DNA of 64,000 bases. It comes from Proteles cristata cristata (lineage: Eukaryota > Chordata > Mammalia > Carnivora > Hyaenidae). Of this stretch, positions 47,701 through 60,300 are shown one piece after another. A program made the position numbers and the translations under genes. The notes beneath the pieces are model-generated. The model searched no databases. It was not told the DNA's origin and saw only the letters and a list, made by a program, of their open reading frames with translations. Where the stretch lies: the NCBI GenBank assembly GCA_017311185.1, contig JAESUZ010004792.1, positions 930,001 to 994,000 on the forward strand, in the 5' to 3' direction. Position 1 is the first letter of the stretch. Each line of letters starts with the position of its first letter.

Positions 47701-50700
47701 AGCCTTGGCTACGCTGTACTTCTTGCTGCTGATGGCCCTCTTGGTCTTCTTGTACAATGACAGCTCTTTCTCCCGGGTGGGACTCAGCATCCTCTTGGCT
47801 GCTGGCTGGCCTTGGTCGTCAGAGGACTCTGACGGGGCCCGGAGAGTGCGGATGCTCTCAGGGCTCACCTTGCCAGATGACAAGCTGTGGGGGTGAGTGA
47901 GGGAGCCGGAGAGTGAGGCAGGGGACACCTGGCTCCTGCACTTTCTTCCTTCTCTTAACAAACAATCACAAACATCCAAGATAATACTAAGGAAAAGGGG
48001 CGCAGATGGGCTGCATATTTTGGCATGAAATACCTTGGCCAACTCTCCACTGCCTAGATGTGTGCTGGCCATTTTTTGAATGAACACCCACATTTCTACT
48101 TTCATTCTGACCAGCCCTTACTATCTGCCACAGTCTGTCTAGTCACACCTCTAACTTCATTCCCAGGGTGCTCCAGCAATGCAAACCCATCTTAATATTA
48201 ACTTAAGCAAAACACACTTGGGGGTGCCTGCGTGGCTCAGTCGGTTGAGCGTTCGACTTCGGCTCAGGTCATGATCTCGCGATTTGTGGGTTCGAGCCCC
48301 GCGTCGGGCTCTGTGCTGACAGCTAGCTCAGAGCCTGGAGCCTGTTTCAGATCCTGTGTCTCCCTCTCTCACTGACCCTCCCCTGCTCATGCTGTCTCTC
48401 TCTCTCTCTGAAATAAATGAAAAACATTGGGGCGCCTGGGTGGCTGAGTTGGTTAAGGTCCGACTTTCGCTTAGGTCATGATCTCGTGGTTCGTGGGTTC
48501 GAGCCCCGCGTCGGGCTCTGTGCTGACTGCCAGCTCAGAGCCTGTGACTCCCTCTCTCTCTGACCCTCCCCTGCTCATGCTGTCTCTCTCTCTCTCTCTC
48601 CTAGAAATAAATAAACCATTAAAAAAATAATAAAAAAAAAACACACTAAGAAGGCAAATGTATTAGGATGGAAAAAAAAATCACAGAAACATGTTCCAAA
48701 GCTAAAGAGATTATCCACTAATTTGGACTGTCCACTCTACTGCTCCCTCTGTTAATGTGGACAACTTAAAATTACTGTGCAGCTCTCTACAATAGCCAAA
48801 ACATGTAAAGAGCCTAAGTGTCCATCAACGGATGAATGGATCAAGAAGATGTGGTTTATCTATACCATGGAATACTACATGGCAATGAGAAACAATGAAA
48901 TGTGGCCATGTGTAGCAACATGGATGGACCTTGAGGGTGTTATGCTGAGTGAAATAAGTCAGGCAGAGAAGGACAAATATCATATGTTTGCACGTATAGG
49001 AGGATTAGGAGAACTTAACGGAGGAACAAGGGGGAGAAGAAGGGCGGAAATGGTGGGGGAAAGGGAGAGAGGCAAACCATGAGAGACTCTTGAATGCTGA
49101 CAAAACTGAGGACTGATGGATGTGGTGGGGAGGAGGGATGGGCATGGAGGAGGACACTTGTGGGGATGAGCACTGGGTGTTATGTGGAAACTAATTTGTC
49201 AATAAACTATTTGTAAAAAAAAAAATTACTGTTAACAGCAAACAGTTTGGAAACACTTGTCTTGGGACTGAGTGGGACAAACCACCTGCCTGTCTCCATC
49301 CTCCACCCTCCACCCATATACCACAACAGGAGGGGCACTTACGGAGACTCTAAGCTCTTTCTGCAGTGAGTGATGGAAAGTGGAGGATCTGGAAGGAAAA
49401 AGAAAGGGGAGATAGCCTACTGAGGCCAGGGACACAGAACTTGTCTCAGGTGTCCTCAGGGTCCAGAGCAAAGCCACATAGGGGATCAAGCCCTTCCAAA
49501 GGTAGGCATCTTCGAGTCCAGTCCAGAGTCCCATGCCTACCCCTACACCTGCCCTCTCTCTTGCTCTGGCCCCATCACACCCTCCCCAGCATTCTTCTCC
49601 CTCACTCCCTCTTCCAGATCAAGACCCACTGGTAGTTCTATCCGTAAGACTCCCAATCTCCCTATTCTCAAGGGGGACCATGTTAAAAGTGGACCTTCTC
49701 AAGGGGGACCATGTTAAAAGTGGACCTTTTCTCCCAATGAGGAGCATTTGAAACTGGGCCAGATAGAGCAGGGTGGTGGGGGCAAACACCCACCTTTTTT
49801 GCGCTTGAGCTTACGCTTGCGCTGCTTGTTGACAAAGCAGGCGGCCAGGGTGCTGAACAGGATGGCAGCTGCCAAGAAGCAGATGGTAGCTACGATTCCA
49901 GCCAACACAGGCCGAGCTAGCCCGTCATCGGTCAGGTCCGGCTGTGGGAAGATGTCTGCAGGGAGGGGTGAGGAACATACATGACTCCCTCTCTCCCTCT
50001 CGTAAAAGCCCCCACCTACACTGACAACTAGCCCCCAAATACTTTTCCCTACCTCTGTAGAACAGACAATGTTAAAGCTCAGTCTCCATGCTCAACTCTA
50101 GCACTTAAAGAGGTTTGTATAGATGGGGGAAAGAAAGAAGAAAGACAAGTTTACGGAAGTCAAGTGAGTACTACAGAGCTTATAACGAAGAAATCACATC
50201 TATACCTTACCCCATAAGGGTAATAATTTCAATAATAATCTATAATTGGCTAGTGCTTTTTGCAAAGGGCTCTCATGCATGTTACCTGATACCCTCAAAT
50301 GAAACAGAGCACATGCTATTGCTCTCATTCTCTCAAGTAAAGAAACTACCATTGGCCGAGTTTGAGTGACTTGCTTATTACTTAGATACTGCAGATCAGT
50401 GCCCAAACCACAACACTGTTACTCTGCCCTCCCATTGGTGTTTTCTGCTTTCTGCCATGTCATCTCGACAAAATGAGAGCCTAGATGTGAAGGTGACTTA
50501 AGGGTAAAATACTATAGCAGGTAGAAGGGGTTGTGACCACAGAATCCAGATCTGTCTATTTCTAAGTCATTATAACATAACTGAGCAACTTCTACAGGGA
50601 AGGTTAGCACGCCCTGGTCATCTCCAGTTCAGAATACTGGAGCCAGCAGGGACATTCAACACAGGTCTCACTTCATTTTATAGGTAAAGAAGTGAGTCTC

Positions 50701-51208
50701 ACTTTGTGCCCAAATCCACAGAGCCTGTTAGTGGAGCCAGGACTAGGCTCCATCTATAGTATCTGGACTGTACTTTAAAGTCAGTTATGAGTGCCAATCT
50801 TTAGGTTCTGTGTAGTCTGATATATTTAAGCAGAACCCTTTATTATGTCAATATAACAATGGATGAAAATAATCGAAATCACACTGATGAGTTGAATTGG
50901 CAAATAAATGCTACAGCTTTTGGGAATGGGGGTGCTGAAAGATGGGGGTGCTGAGGTCACTGCACCTTCATCCACCCATGGGGAATCTTCCCTATACACA
51001 GAATAGGCCACTGATGAAAACCCTCATAACTTCTATCCTGGCCTTGGCTGCAAACTCTCTTCCCTGTTCCTCCATCTCTCTGAATCTCCTCCTTAGAGGG
51101 AAGCCAAGACAGAGGTATGCTGAGTTCTGTGCCTATAGCAGGTACTTTTGTATTAAGAAGAAAGAAAAGAAAGGAAGGAAGGAAGGAAGGAAGGAAGGAA
51201 GGAAGGAA

Positions 51209-51240
<32 letters not shown>

Positions 51241-51323
51241 AGAAAGAAAGAGAAGGAAGGAAGAAAGGAAGGAAAGAAGGAAGGAAGGAAGGAAAAGGAA
51301 GGAAGGAAGGAAGGAAGGAAGGA

Positions 51324-51367
<44 letters not shown>

Positions 51368-54300
51368 AACAAGAAAGAGAAAAAGAAAGAAAAAGAAAAA
51401 AAGAAAAACAGAAGGCCATGGTGCCTAACGTGATGCAGAAGTCACAACCCACTGCCCCAGGGCTCTGGTGACCCTTCAGTCTTCCCTTCTTCTCCCCCAA
51501 GTCTGCCTGCCCTGGTGCTCTGCAGCTCTGTGAGTCCAGCTGCATGAGCTTCTTGGCCAAGCTTTTAGCCAACTGGTCCCAGAGGTCTTTGTGTGAGCAG
51601 TGCCCACGGAAATGGTGCCACTGCCTGATCACTAAGCAAAGCCTCTTCCCATACCAAGGGAGCCACTTCACTGGGCAAGGGAGGGCTTCTGCAGTGTTTC
51701 AGGCAGGAACTGTAGCTGGAGAAAGATGTGTAGAAATGGGACCAGGGCCAAGAGAAAGAAAGATAAATGGGGAAAATGCTAGGGAGTTGGCTTTATTTAG
51801 CCTGAAAAAAATCTACGGAGATGAAGGAGTAGAGGAAAACAACACCAAACAGCAATTTTCTAAATAAAACCACCATAATTATAAAGCAGTCTTATAATTG
51901 GCACTCAATAAATACGTGCTGACCTGTTCTCTCTCCAGTTCACTGACCCAGCCCATTACAGAGGACAACACTGGAGGAAACAGGAATTTTTATAGCAAAA
52001 GAACTTAAATCAAGTTCTTTTTGACTACTATAATGAGATTAGCGACATTTCTTTCTGCAGCTATCTTTTATAAAGTGTCATAAATGCAGGGCACCTGGGT
52101 GGCTCAGTCTGTTAAGGGTCCAACTTCAGCTCAGGTCATGACCTCACATCTTATGGGTTTGAGCCCTGTGTCGGGCTTGTTGCTGTCAGCTCAGAGCCTG
52201 GAGCCTGCTTCAGATTCTGTCTCCCTCGCTCTCTATCCATCCCCCTCTCACGCTTTGTCTCTCTCTCTCTTAGAAATAAATAAACATCAAAAATACACAC
52301 ATATACACATAAATAATAACTGTCATAAATGCAGCTCTTTAGCTGGAGAAATCCTCTCCATTAAGGACACGGAGGAATGGATTGGGCTTCAAGAAACACT
52401 ACAACTCATAGCTTCAACCAGAGCTCTCCATTTTTTCCAATTCAGCCTCTCTCCTCATATTAGCTGTCTCAGTGGGGGATTCCCATATGGCTCTTATCCC
52501 CACAGTTGTAAGAGAACCCCCATCCCAAGTACCTGTGCTGGAGACGCCGGCAATGTTGCTGGGCTCACTGATCAGATCCTGCATGACGGCCAGAACCCGG
52601 AACTCGTACCAGGTGTCCTACAGCCCCAGGGACAATAGCGTGTCAGTCCAGGAACCTGAGACAGCCACCGGCCCACCACTGCATCCACCCTGCAATGACC
52701 TCTCATGGAATGGGGCACCCAAAGCAGTGGCATACTGGAAATGTTGAACAACTAGCTCTCAGGTTAAAAAAAAAAAAAAAAAAAAAGTCCTGATTTGAAA
52801 AAAGCATTTGCCAATTTCCATGGTAAAAATACTCCTACCATGGCAGATTTCAATTTACAAATATGAGGTCACTGAAAGCAGAGTTGGAAGAGATGCTCAT
52901 ATGGGCTCTCAGGAGCCCCCATGCTATCATTAAATGAGTGTCCAGGGAAGGAAGACAGAAAGACAGATGAGACTGTTTCCGTGAAATAAGCTGCTTCCTC
53001 TCTCCAGCTAAAGACATCAAAGTTTAAAGGGGAGTCAGCTGGGGGCGGGAGGGAAATTCCTCCAGGGACTCTAAACTATTAAAGCAGGGGTCTTTCCCTG
53101 GGCAAAGCTAGAAGACAATTCTTCTGGGAAATCCTTTGCCCAGCCTTAGCAGGGAGCTGAGGTCAATGTCTAGTTACACAATATGGGCTCTTAACCTGCC
53201 CTGCCTGGCCCCAGCTTATGTCGTCGGTACGTGGAAAAAGCCCTCAAGGCAATAAAAGTCACTGCTGCCACACACTGGTCCTGAGTCTGTGGGACCTCAG
53301 TTGCCATGATCTGAGGATTCCAGACCTTGATAGCAGATCTGAGAATAAAGGAATTGTGGTGTGGGGCAGCACATGACTCAGCCATATACACCTGACTTGG
53401 GTCACTCAAAGCTTCTAGTGACTCCAGAGAGTCACGACACTTCCGGAATTTAAGCACAGCAGCAGGGAAAGCCTGGGCACCTCACCTGTGACAGATCCTT
53501 GGCAAAAAAGTCTCCATCAGTGCCTGGGATGGCACCATCTAACGTCTCCCAGTGTTCCCCGACACGAAATTCCATGATGTAGCGGTCAATGGGAAAGCTG
53601 TGATTGGCAGGGGGGAGCCAAGACAGGAGCACACCCTGCTGGGTCCGATTGGCTGTGAGGCACCTCGGTGGGGTAACCAGCACCAGGGGTTCTGGAGTTG
53701 TGATAGGGAATGCTGTGGCACAGAGGAGAGAGAGGGAAGGTATGTGGCGGTGCTGAGGCCATTGTACCCTCGCCTCCCTAATGTGCCATCTTCTGGCTCA
53801 TTATGTGTCCCTAGGGCACTGTGGCCCCAAGGCAATGGTCACATTGCCATGTAGGAGTCATCTCAGGGATAAGAGTGTCACATAAAAGAGTCCTCCTCGC
53901 CCAAGGGAAGTGGCCTACAGCCGCATGATTCTACTTTCTGAGCACTTCTAAAAACACAGATGAGGGAATGGAGTGTCTCAAAAGGAAAACGAAAACAAAA
54001 ACAAAACCAACAGGAACCACAGGGTGGGAGTGGGGGTGGGGTTGGGAGATGGAAGAATTAAATGTAATCTTTTAAATAAGAATCTTTAAAAAAAAGATAC
54101 TACAAAATGTATCTTATGTTTTCCCCCAAGGAAATAGGATTGTCTTCTCATAGCCCACTGTCTGCTCTCAATTGCCTTCTTGGCCCAGGTGGAGAATAAA
54201 AGGGCCAAGGAGGAAAGCTCCAGAGCAGGGTAAGCATCCCATCACCACTGCACCTCCCGGTGGCAGTAACGGATCCAAGAACAGGCTGGAGGGGTGTCAC

Positions 54301-57300
54301 CTGTTCACAGCTGCCCTCCAGGTGGGATGGAGCAAGCCACTGTGTCCAGGAAGGGTCGGCATGACTAGAAGATTCAACAGGGAGAACTGGCCTCACTCCT
54401 GTCACCAAATGAGGCCAAGGGCCAGAGGAAAGATTAGGCAAGAGCGCAGAAGGAGAAAGGATTCCCAGCCTGCCCCATGAGGCCACAGGAAGATGCAAAC
54501 ATGTGGCTTACCAAGGAAGGATAAATGTTAACAGGAACCTGGCCCAAAGTGCTCTCATGTGGGGATAAAGCTCTATGGTCCAGGCAAACCCCAAAGAATG
54601 GTATGACAAGTCCTTCTTGGGAGATCAAATGACATGATGATGTGAAGTATGCAGCAAGGTGCCTGGCCCATCATAAGAGGGAAAAGTTAGCTGCTCGGAC
54701 CATCATCACCATTACCGTCTTTACCCAGCCCCTCTAGGAAATATCCTCAAGACATCCCAGCCTGGGGTCCTCACCTAAAGTGTTCACAGTGACCACCTCA
54801 CTGAAGGCGCTCGTTCCCAGCTTGTTCTGGGCCAGGACGCTGAACTGGTATGCTGTCTCAGGCTCCAGGGCATCCACTAGAAACCAGCTGGGTCCCGGTG
54901 GCACTGGCAAAGACAGCCAGTCATGGGGCCCAAACTGTGCCCGCTTCATCCTGGCCAAAAGAAAGAGAGAGGATCGGGGACAAGGAGGTGGGGTGGGTTA
55001 CACTGGAGACATGAGGGTGCATGCAAGGTCCTCAAGGAGGTGGCAATGGGCAGACCTGGCCTTCCCTGGCTTTCGGATAGAAAGAGGAAATGACCAAGGG
55101 GGGGTGACCTACCCAACTTTGGCTGTGCCAGTCTTCAATGCTGGTCACCAGCCACCACTGGCATCGCCTCTACTAAAAGGAACCCTTAGATTGAAGTGAC
55201 ATTCAAGATACTGGTCAAACTACCAATTGCATTTTGGGAGGATCTCACCCTAGTCACAGCCCTAAGAGTGGATCCGCCTTAGGAGAATAAGGACACTAGG
55301 AACAAGGCAGGTACCATCACGAAGTGAGGATGAGCAATTCAGCAATGGCAGGACTAGGGAAGGAATCCAGGTGACCTCAGCTGCCCACCCTCCCAGGGCA
55401 GCCAAAAGTGGGAGGTAAAGTAACCCAGAGGGCTCGCTCGGTCCAACACGGTTTGAGTCATTTGAGGAAGTCTAGGGTATATGACAAAAATGACCAGGGG
55501 TATCCCCACAGTAAGGACCAGGATCCTAAGGCCTTAATGGTTAGAACTCACATTCAAGGGTAAGACCACACTGTATATGGAAGACTCTGGAACTAAGGGT
55601 GAAGATTAGCCTTTGTCCCACACTGCCCACCTAACTCTCCATCCCTGCTGTTTACAGGTGTAATGCCCTGGCATCACCACGGGGAGGAGACATCATCCTA
55701 TGGGACTGAGACCCTGGGCAGCTTTCTCCCTGAGCTACAACTTAGTGGACGCCCACCCACCGGGTTCCCTGTAGGTTTAAATGCTCACTACCATGAATGC
55801 TTAGGAATTTGAGCTGAGGCAGCAAAAAGCACAGCAAAAAGAAGCCAGTGCCAAATGTCTGAGTCAGTACAGGGAGAGTCAGAGGCAATCAGAATGACAG
55901 GAGGGAAGGAGCCCTCCCCAAACTCTACAACCACCCTTCCCACCCACGCCCACCCCACCACCCCGGGCACCAAAGCAAGTGAGCAAAGTGTGATAAAGCG
56001 GTGCAGATGAGCAGCGGTGCGGAGCAGGACTGCAAGCAGTGAGGGAAACCCCAATCTACTCCCGGACCTGCCACGTGGATGTCCCCAAAGATGGCTTGGC
56101 CATGCCAAAGGCCCTTCCCGGGATGCACAGCCACCCGGCAGCACCATGACTCTTGCAGCAGTCACCTGGCAGGGTTGACAGGAGCTCCCCCCACCCCATC
56201 CCCCACCTTGCCTTGGGAGGAAGAGAGATTAAGGGGTATAGGATGTTCTGGATGCAGCTCAGAGAGTTCCCCACACTAACCGTCTAGGTTATTTGCCTAT
56301 CCAGAACTCAAAACATCTAGAATATTCAGGACATACCCCCCAAAACACCATGATGGGAAAGAGGGCAGCTTCCTCTTAACCCCCTTGCTGTTGAGAAGTA
56401 GAATATCAAGGGCTTTCCCTGAATCTCCATGAGTTGCCCTCTGCAGGGATGTTTCCTCCTTCCTAGGCCCTGGTCGAGCCTGGCTGGGAATACATACCTA
56501 TGAGGCAGGTCTGAAAAGGAGGAAGTGAGACGGCTCATCCTTCCCACTCAAGGATGTCCCATGCTGCAGGTGGCCAGTTCTTGGCTCAGGATAGGAATAC
56601 GGGGGAGAAAAACCCTTGGGTGATGGGAAGGAGGTCTGCTACAGCGCTTCTCTCCACCTTTTCTGTGCCTCCTGACCTCAGCCTGATTTATGTATGCATC
56701 TTTAAGATCCCTAACCTACCCCAAGGTTTAGACAAAGATCTCAAATCACATCTGGCCAAATTAACAGCAGAGATACAAACACAATAGAGACACAGGGTCC
56801 TAGAGAAAATGAAGATGCTGAAGACGAGGCCAGAAGGCAAATACCCCTACCACTTCACATCAGTTTCTGGAACCACTGGGAAAGCGAGAGAATAAAAATT
56901 AGATTCTACGCTTCCAGCTGGGCCATTTCTCAATGCCCTTGAAGATTGGGAGTCTCTTCCAGACTCCAGAGGACAGAGAAATCTACAAGAAGCATGAACC
57001 AAGGATACAAAAAGGGGTAGTGAGATAAGCTGAGGAGAGAGCAGCAGAGGGTGATGGTCAATTCAGGCAACAGCCTAAATTGGCATCCAAACCTTCCAGG
57101 CTGGGAATGCAGAATGCCCTGAATCCCTCAGATGTGCTCATCCCCCACAAGACCTCATCACTAAGTCAACACACATCACTGCCTGGAGGTCTAGCAGGCA
57201 AAGAACTGTATCCTTCTCACAACGTCCACCCGCCCCAGGGACTGCCTGAAGTCGGGGGTTGGGGGAGGGAGAAGCAGAGAGCAAAGCATGCGGGGGTGAC

Positions 57301-60300
57301 TCACAGAGGTCCGTACCAAACTGAGAATGTCTGCTCGAATCCTCCATCATAGCCTGGCTCCCAGGACACGTTGGCAGTTGTCATGGAGACCTGGACCCGG
57401 ACACTGCCCGGGGCATGGGGGCTGGTGCCTGGAGACCAAGTGGAGTGCTCTCAGACTGAAATGAACTGGGCCCAGTGAGCTGGGCACCCACAGTGGCACT
57501 GCGTAGTAGCAAAATGCAGTGTCCCAAGTGGAGCGCTCAGGGGTGAGGGATGCTGAGGAGCTGATGCCCTGAGCAGCAGCACTGCAGAAGGAAAGCCGTC
57601 CCACTGTGTCATTGAGTCCTTCTAGCAAGATATGACACGAACATCAGGAACATGGCCAAAGGGAAACCAGAACCTTTGTCACCCCAGGCCAAAGTCCTGT
57701 GCTCACTGGCAAACACAGAAACACTCTCCTTCAAGGTCACAGGGCAAGCCAAAAAGCCCTCTCCTGTACAGTTCTCTGGCCTCATGAGAGATAGCCATAT
57801 TCCACCCAAACATCAAAGTGAGAGGCAGCACAAAACAACTGTTAAGAACTTCTGCTTGTGTTTGGAGTCCGGGACCCAGCAGTTATTAGCAACGTGATGC
57901 TCGGCAAGGTGTGTGATCCACGCCAGCCTTGATTTCAATGGATGTACACTGGGGAAATATCAGCTCTCACCTCATAGGTTATAAATGATAGGGCACCAAC
58001 TGGTAAAGAGCCTAAAACCGGTGGTAAACACTCAAAGTGCAGGCCATTGGGACACCTAGCTGTCAGTCCCCAGAGGGACAGGCGACAAGCTGATGTCTTA
58101 GGGGCACACATCTTAGGCAGAAGAAATGGGAACATAACCCCTGGTACCCCAGGAAATGGAATGCCAGCGACCTCCAGCCCAGGCCCAGCTGGTACTGCTC
58201 AGCACACTGGTCCCCTCCCAGATCCCCCTCATTCTGTTCTTCCAGCTCCCCTTCTAGGCCTAGACACAGTTGCTACTCCCCACACATGCGCCTCATTTCT
58301 GTGGGGGGATGTTGCTGGGTACATTTTTCCAGAAAAAGATCTCCCCAGGACAGGCCCCATGTCACCTTCCCTTGTGCAGAGTCCACAGGGGGCTGGGGCT
58401 ACACATGGCAGGCTCCTCGTTCAGGGGTGGGCCGACTCAAGAAAGATGCCCAGAAAGGGTGGACAGTGCCCAGTGCCCAGACCACAGCCCTCCTGCCCAC
58501 AGCCCCCATACCGATGACGGTCAGGTGGGTACTGGCAGTGATGCTGGTGACCACGTTGGTGGCGATGCACTCCCACTCCCCGTGGTCCTCCTTACTCAGG
58601 GCTCGAAACTGGAGACTCCCACTGGGCAGGGCATTGTGCTTGCTTCTGCTGGGCTTCCCTACCTTGGCCAAACAAGGAGGCAAAGAGGAAGGCAGGAGCA
58701 GGTTGGCAGGGGAGGAGCCAGGTCGGCAGGGAAGAAGAGAAGCCACCGACACGTCAGAGGTCTGAGAACAGGAATAGCGGACGGTTCCCGAACATTCGGC
58801 CCACACCCCCCACTGCCCCTCCTCCAGAGCACCCATCACTCTAGAAGTCAGGCCCACTGCTCAGCACCTGGCCCAGTCACAACAGAGCCACTACCGGGTC
58901 TTGCGCCTCTAGAACACTTCCCAGGAGTTCCAGAAACTGAAGGTACCTTTCTCCACGTGATGACAGGGAAAGGGTCCCCTGCAGCAGCGCAGGGGATAAG
59001 CAGCTCCCGGCCGGCCTCCTGCCTATATTCCCAGCCTGGTAGCACCGTAAAATACGGGGGGTCCTAGGGAGAGCACAGCACAGCCATGAAGTCAAGCATT
59101 TCTGCTGCCCACTCCCATCGAGGCCACTCTCAGCCCTGGGCCTCACCTTCAGGACAAGCCGTGCGGGAGCAGACTGGCCCATGGTCCCCAAGGTGTTGTA
59201 AGGCACACAGGTGTAAGTGCCAAGAGCCTCCTCTGTGGCCTCCTCAATCCGAATAGAGCCATCCTCCATCAAGGTCCAACCCAGGTTCTGCCAGAGCACA
59301 GACAGCAGAACAGGGAGCAACGGTCAGGGGACAGGTGCTCGGTCCCAGCCCCCACCAGGCCAGACCTGAGTGCAGGCCTGAGGACAGCACCAGCTAGTGT
59401 GGGGTACGGGGTTGGCTAAGTGCCCCGGGAGAATGGTAAAAGCCCTACTAGAGTGTATAGCCCCACAGGAAGCACCTCTTTGCTTTCCCAGAGTATTTTG
59501 GTGGGGACTAGAGGAGTCTTGGCAGGGAACCAGACCCTCAGAAGCAGCATCTCAGCATCAAGAGGATGTCTCACTGTGACCCCACATGCATTTCTCTAGC
59601 ACCTTCTCAACCTGCAGGGGGCGGCCATCCTTGTTCCACTTGACCACGGTGGCCGGCGGCTCTGCGTCCACAGGGCATCGGATATAGCCGTGAATTCCCA
59701 CGGGCACGTAGATGACAGGGGGCATGTTGAGGACACGGGCTGGGTCTGCAGAAAGGTACCGTGGGGTGGGAGAGGAGAAAGACAGGAGGGCAGTCAAGGA
59801 GTGAGAGATCTGGGCAGGGGGCCAAGCCACCACATAAACCCCTGGGGTCTCATACAGATACTCGTACTCCAAGGAATTGCCATTCACACCCATCCATCCA
59901 TTCAGTAACACTGCTTGTGTCTCTCAGAGCTCACAACAGTGCCAGGTGCCAGGACTTCCACCAGGAACAAGACAGACAAAGCCTGGAGGCCACATCAGGC
60001 TGCCCCAATGCAGTGCGGGCTGCAGGCTGCTGCATTATTAAGAACTTCTGTTTCAAAGTCATGTTCTTGCCTGCCTCAATCCACTACACTCCTCAAATGC
60101 TCCTACACGTGGACTGAACTGCAGATCATGGACTCTGGACATCCATTTCTCCAGCCCCTAGACTCCAAACTCAAAGTCAACCTTTGACCATATCCTCCGC
60201 CAACCATTCCTCATCCCAAGTGTCTCCTGGACACCAAGCAGCTCTCACTCCAATCCTAGCCCAAAAGTGGAACATCAGTTCTATATTCTACGTTCAGAAG

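Larger units (their letters stand above)
47885..49342 (-). other. IGSF9B: IGSF9B intron 5' of the giant tail exon (1.5 kb)
   Basis: Largely repeats: a SINE pair at 48,220-48,645 and an L1 3' end at 48,775-49,225. The open frame extending past the exon's 5' border to 48,105 is read-through into intron; the acceptor at 47,885 and phase fix the exon start. Confidence 0.65.
49956..52532 (-). other. IGSF9B: IGSF9B intron 5' of the transmembrane exon (2.6 kb)
   Basis: Holds MIR-like stretches at about 50,255-50,410 and 50,640-50,760, a purine microsatellite at 51,155-51,406 and a SINE at 52,090-52,319. No exon-like element is seen. Confidence 0.6.

Noticed and set aside
47885..48105. Upstream extension of the giant IGSF9B frame to an ATG at 48,105
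   Set aside because: This is intron read-through; the acceptor at 47,885 and the phase from the 46-base exon give the real border.
51117..51433. Lys/Arg/Glu repeat open frames
   Set aside because: Translation of the GGAA/GAAA microsatellite, not a gene.
1833..52319. Regularly recurring about 200-base repeats as a CRISPR-like array
   Set aside because: They are dispersed SINEs with individual target duplications in a mammalian genome; no short direct-repeat/spacer array exists.
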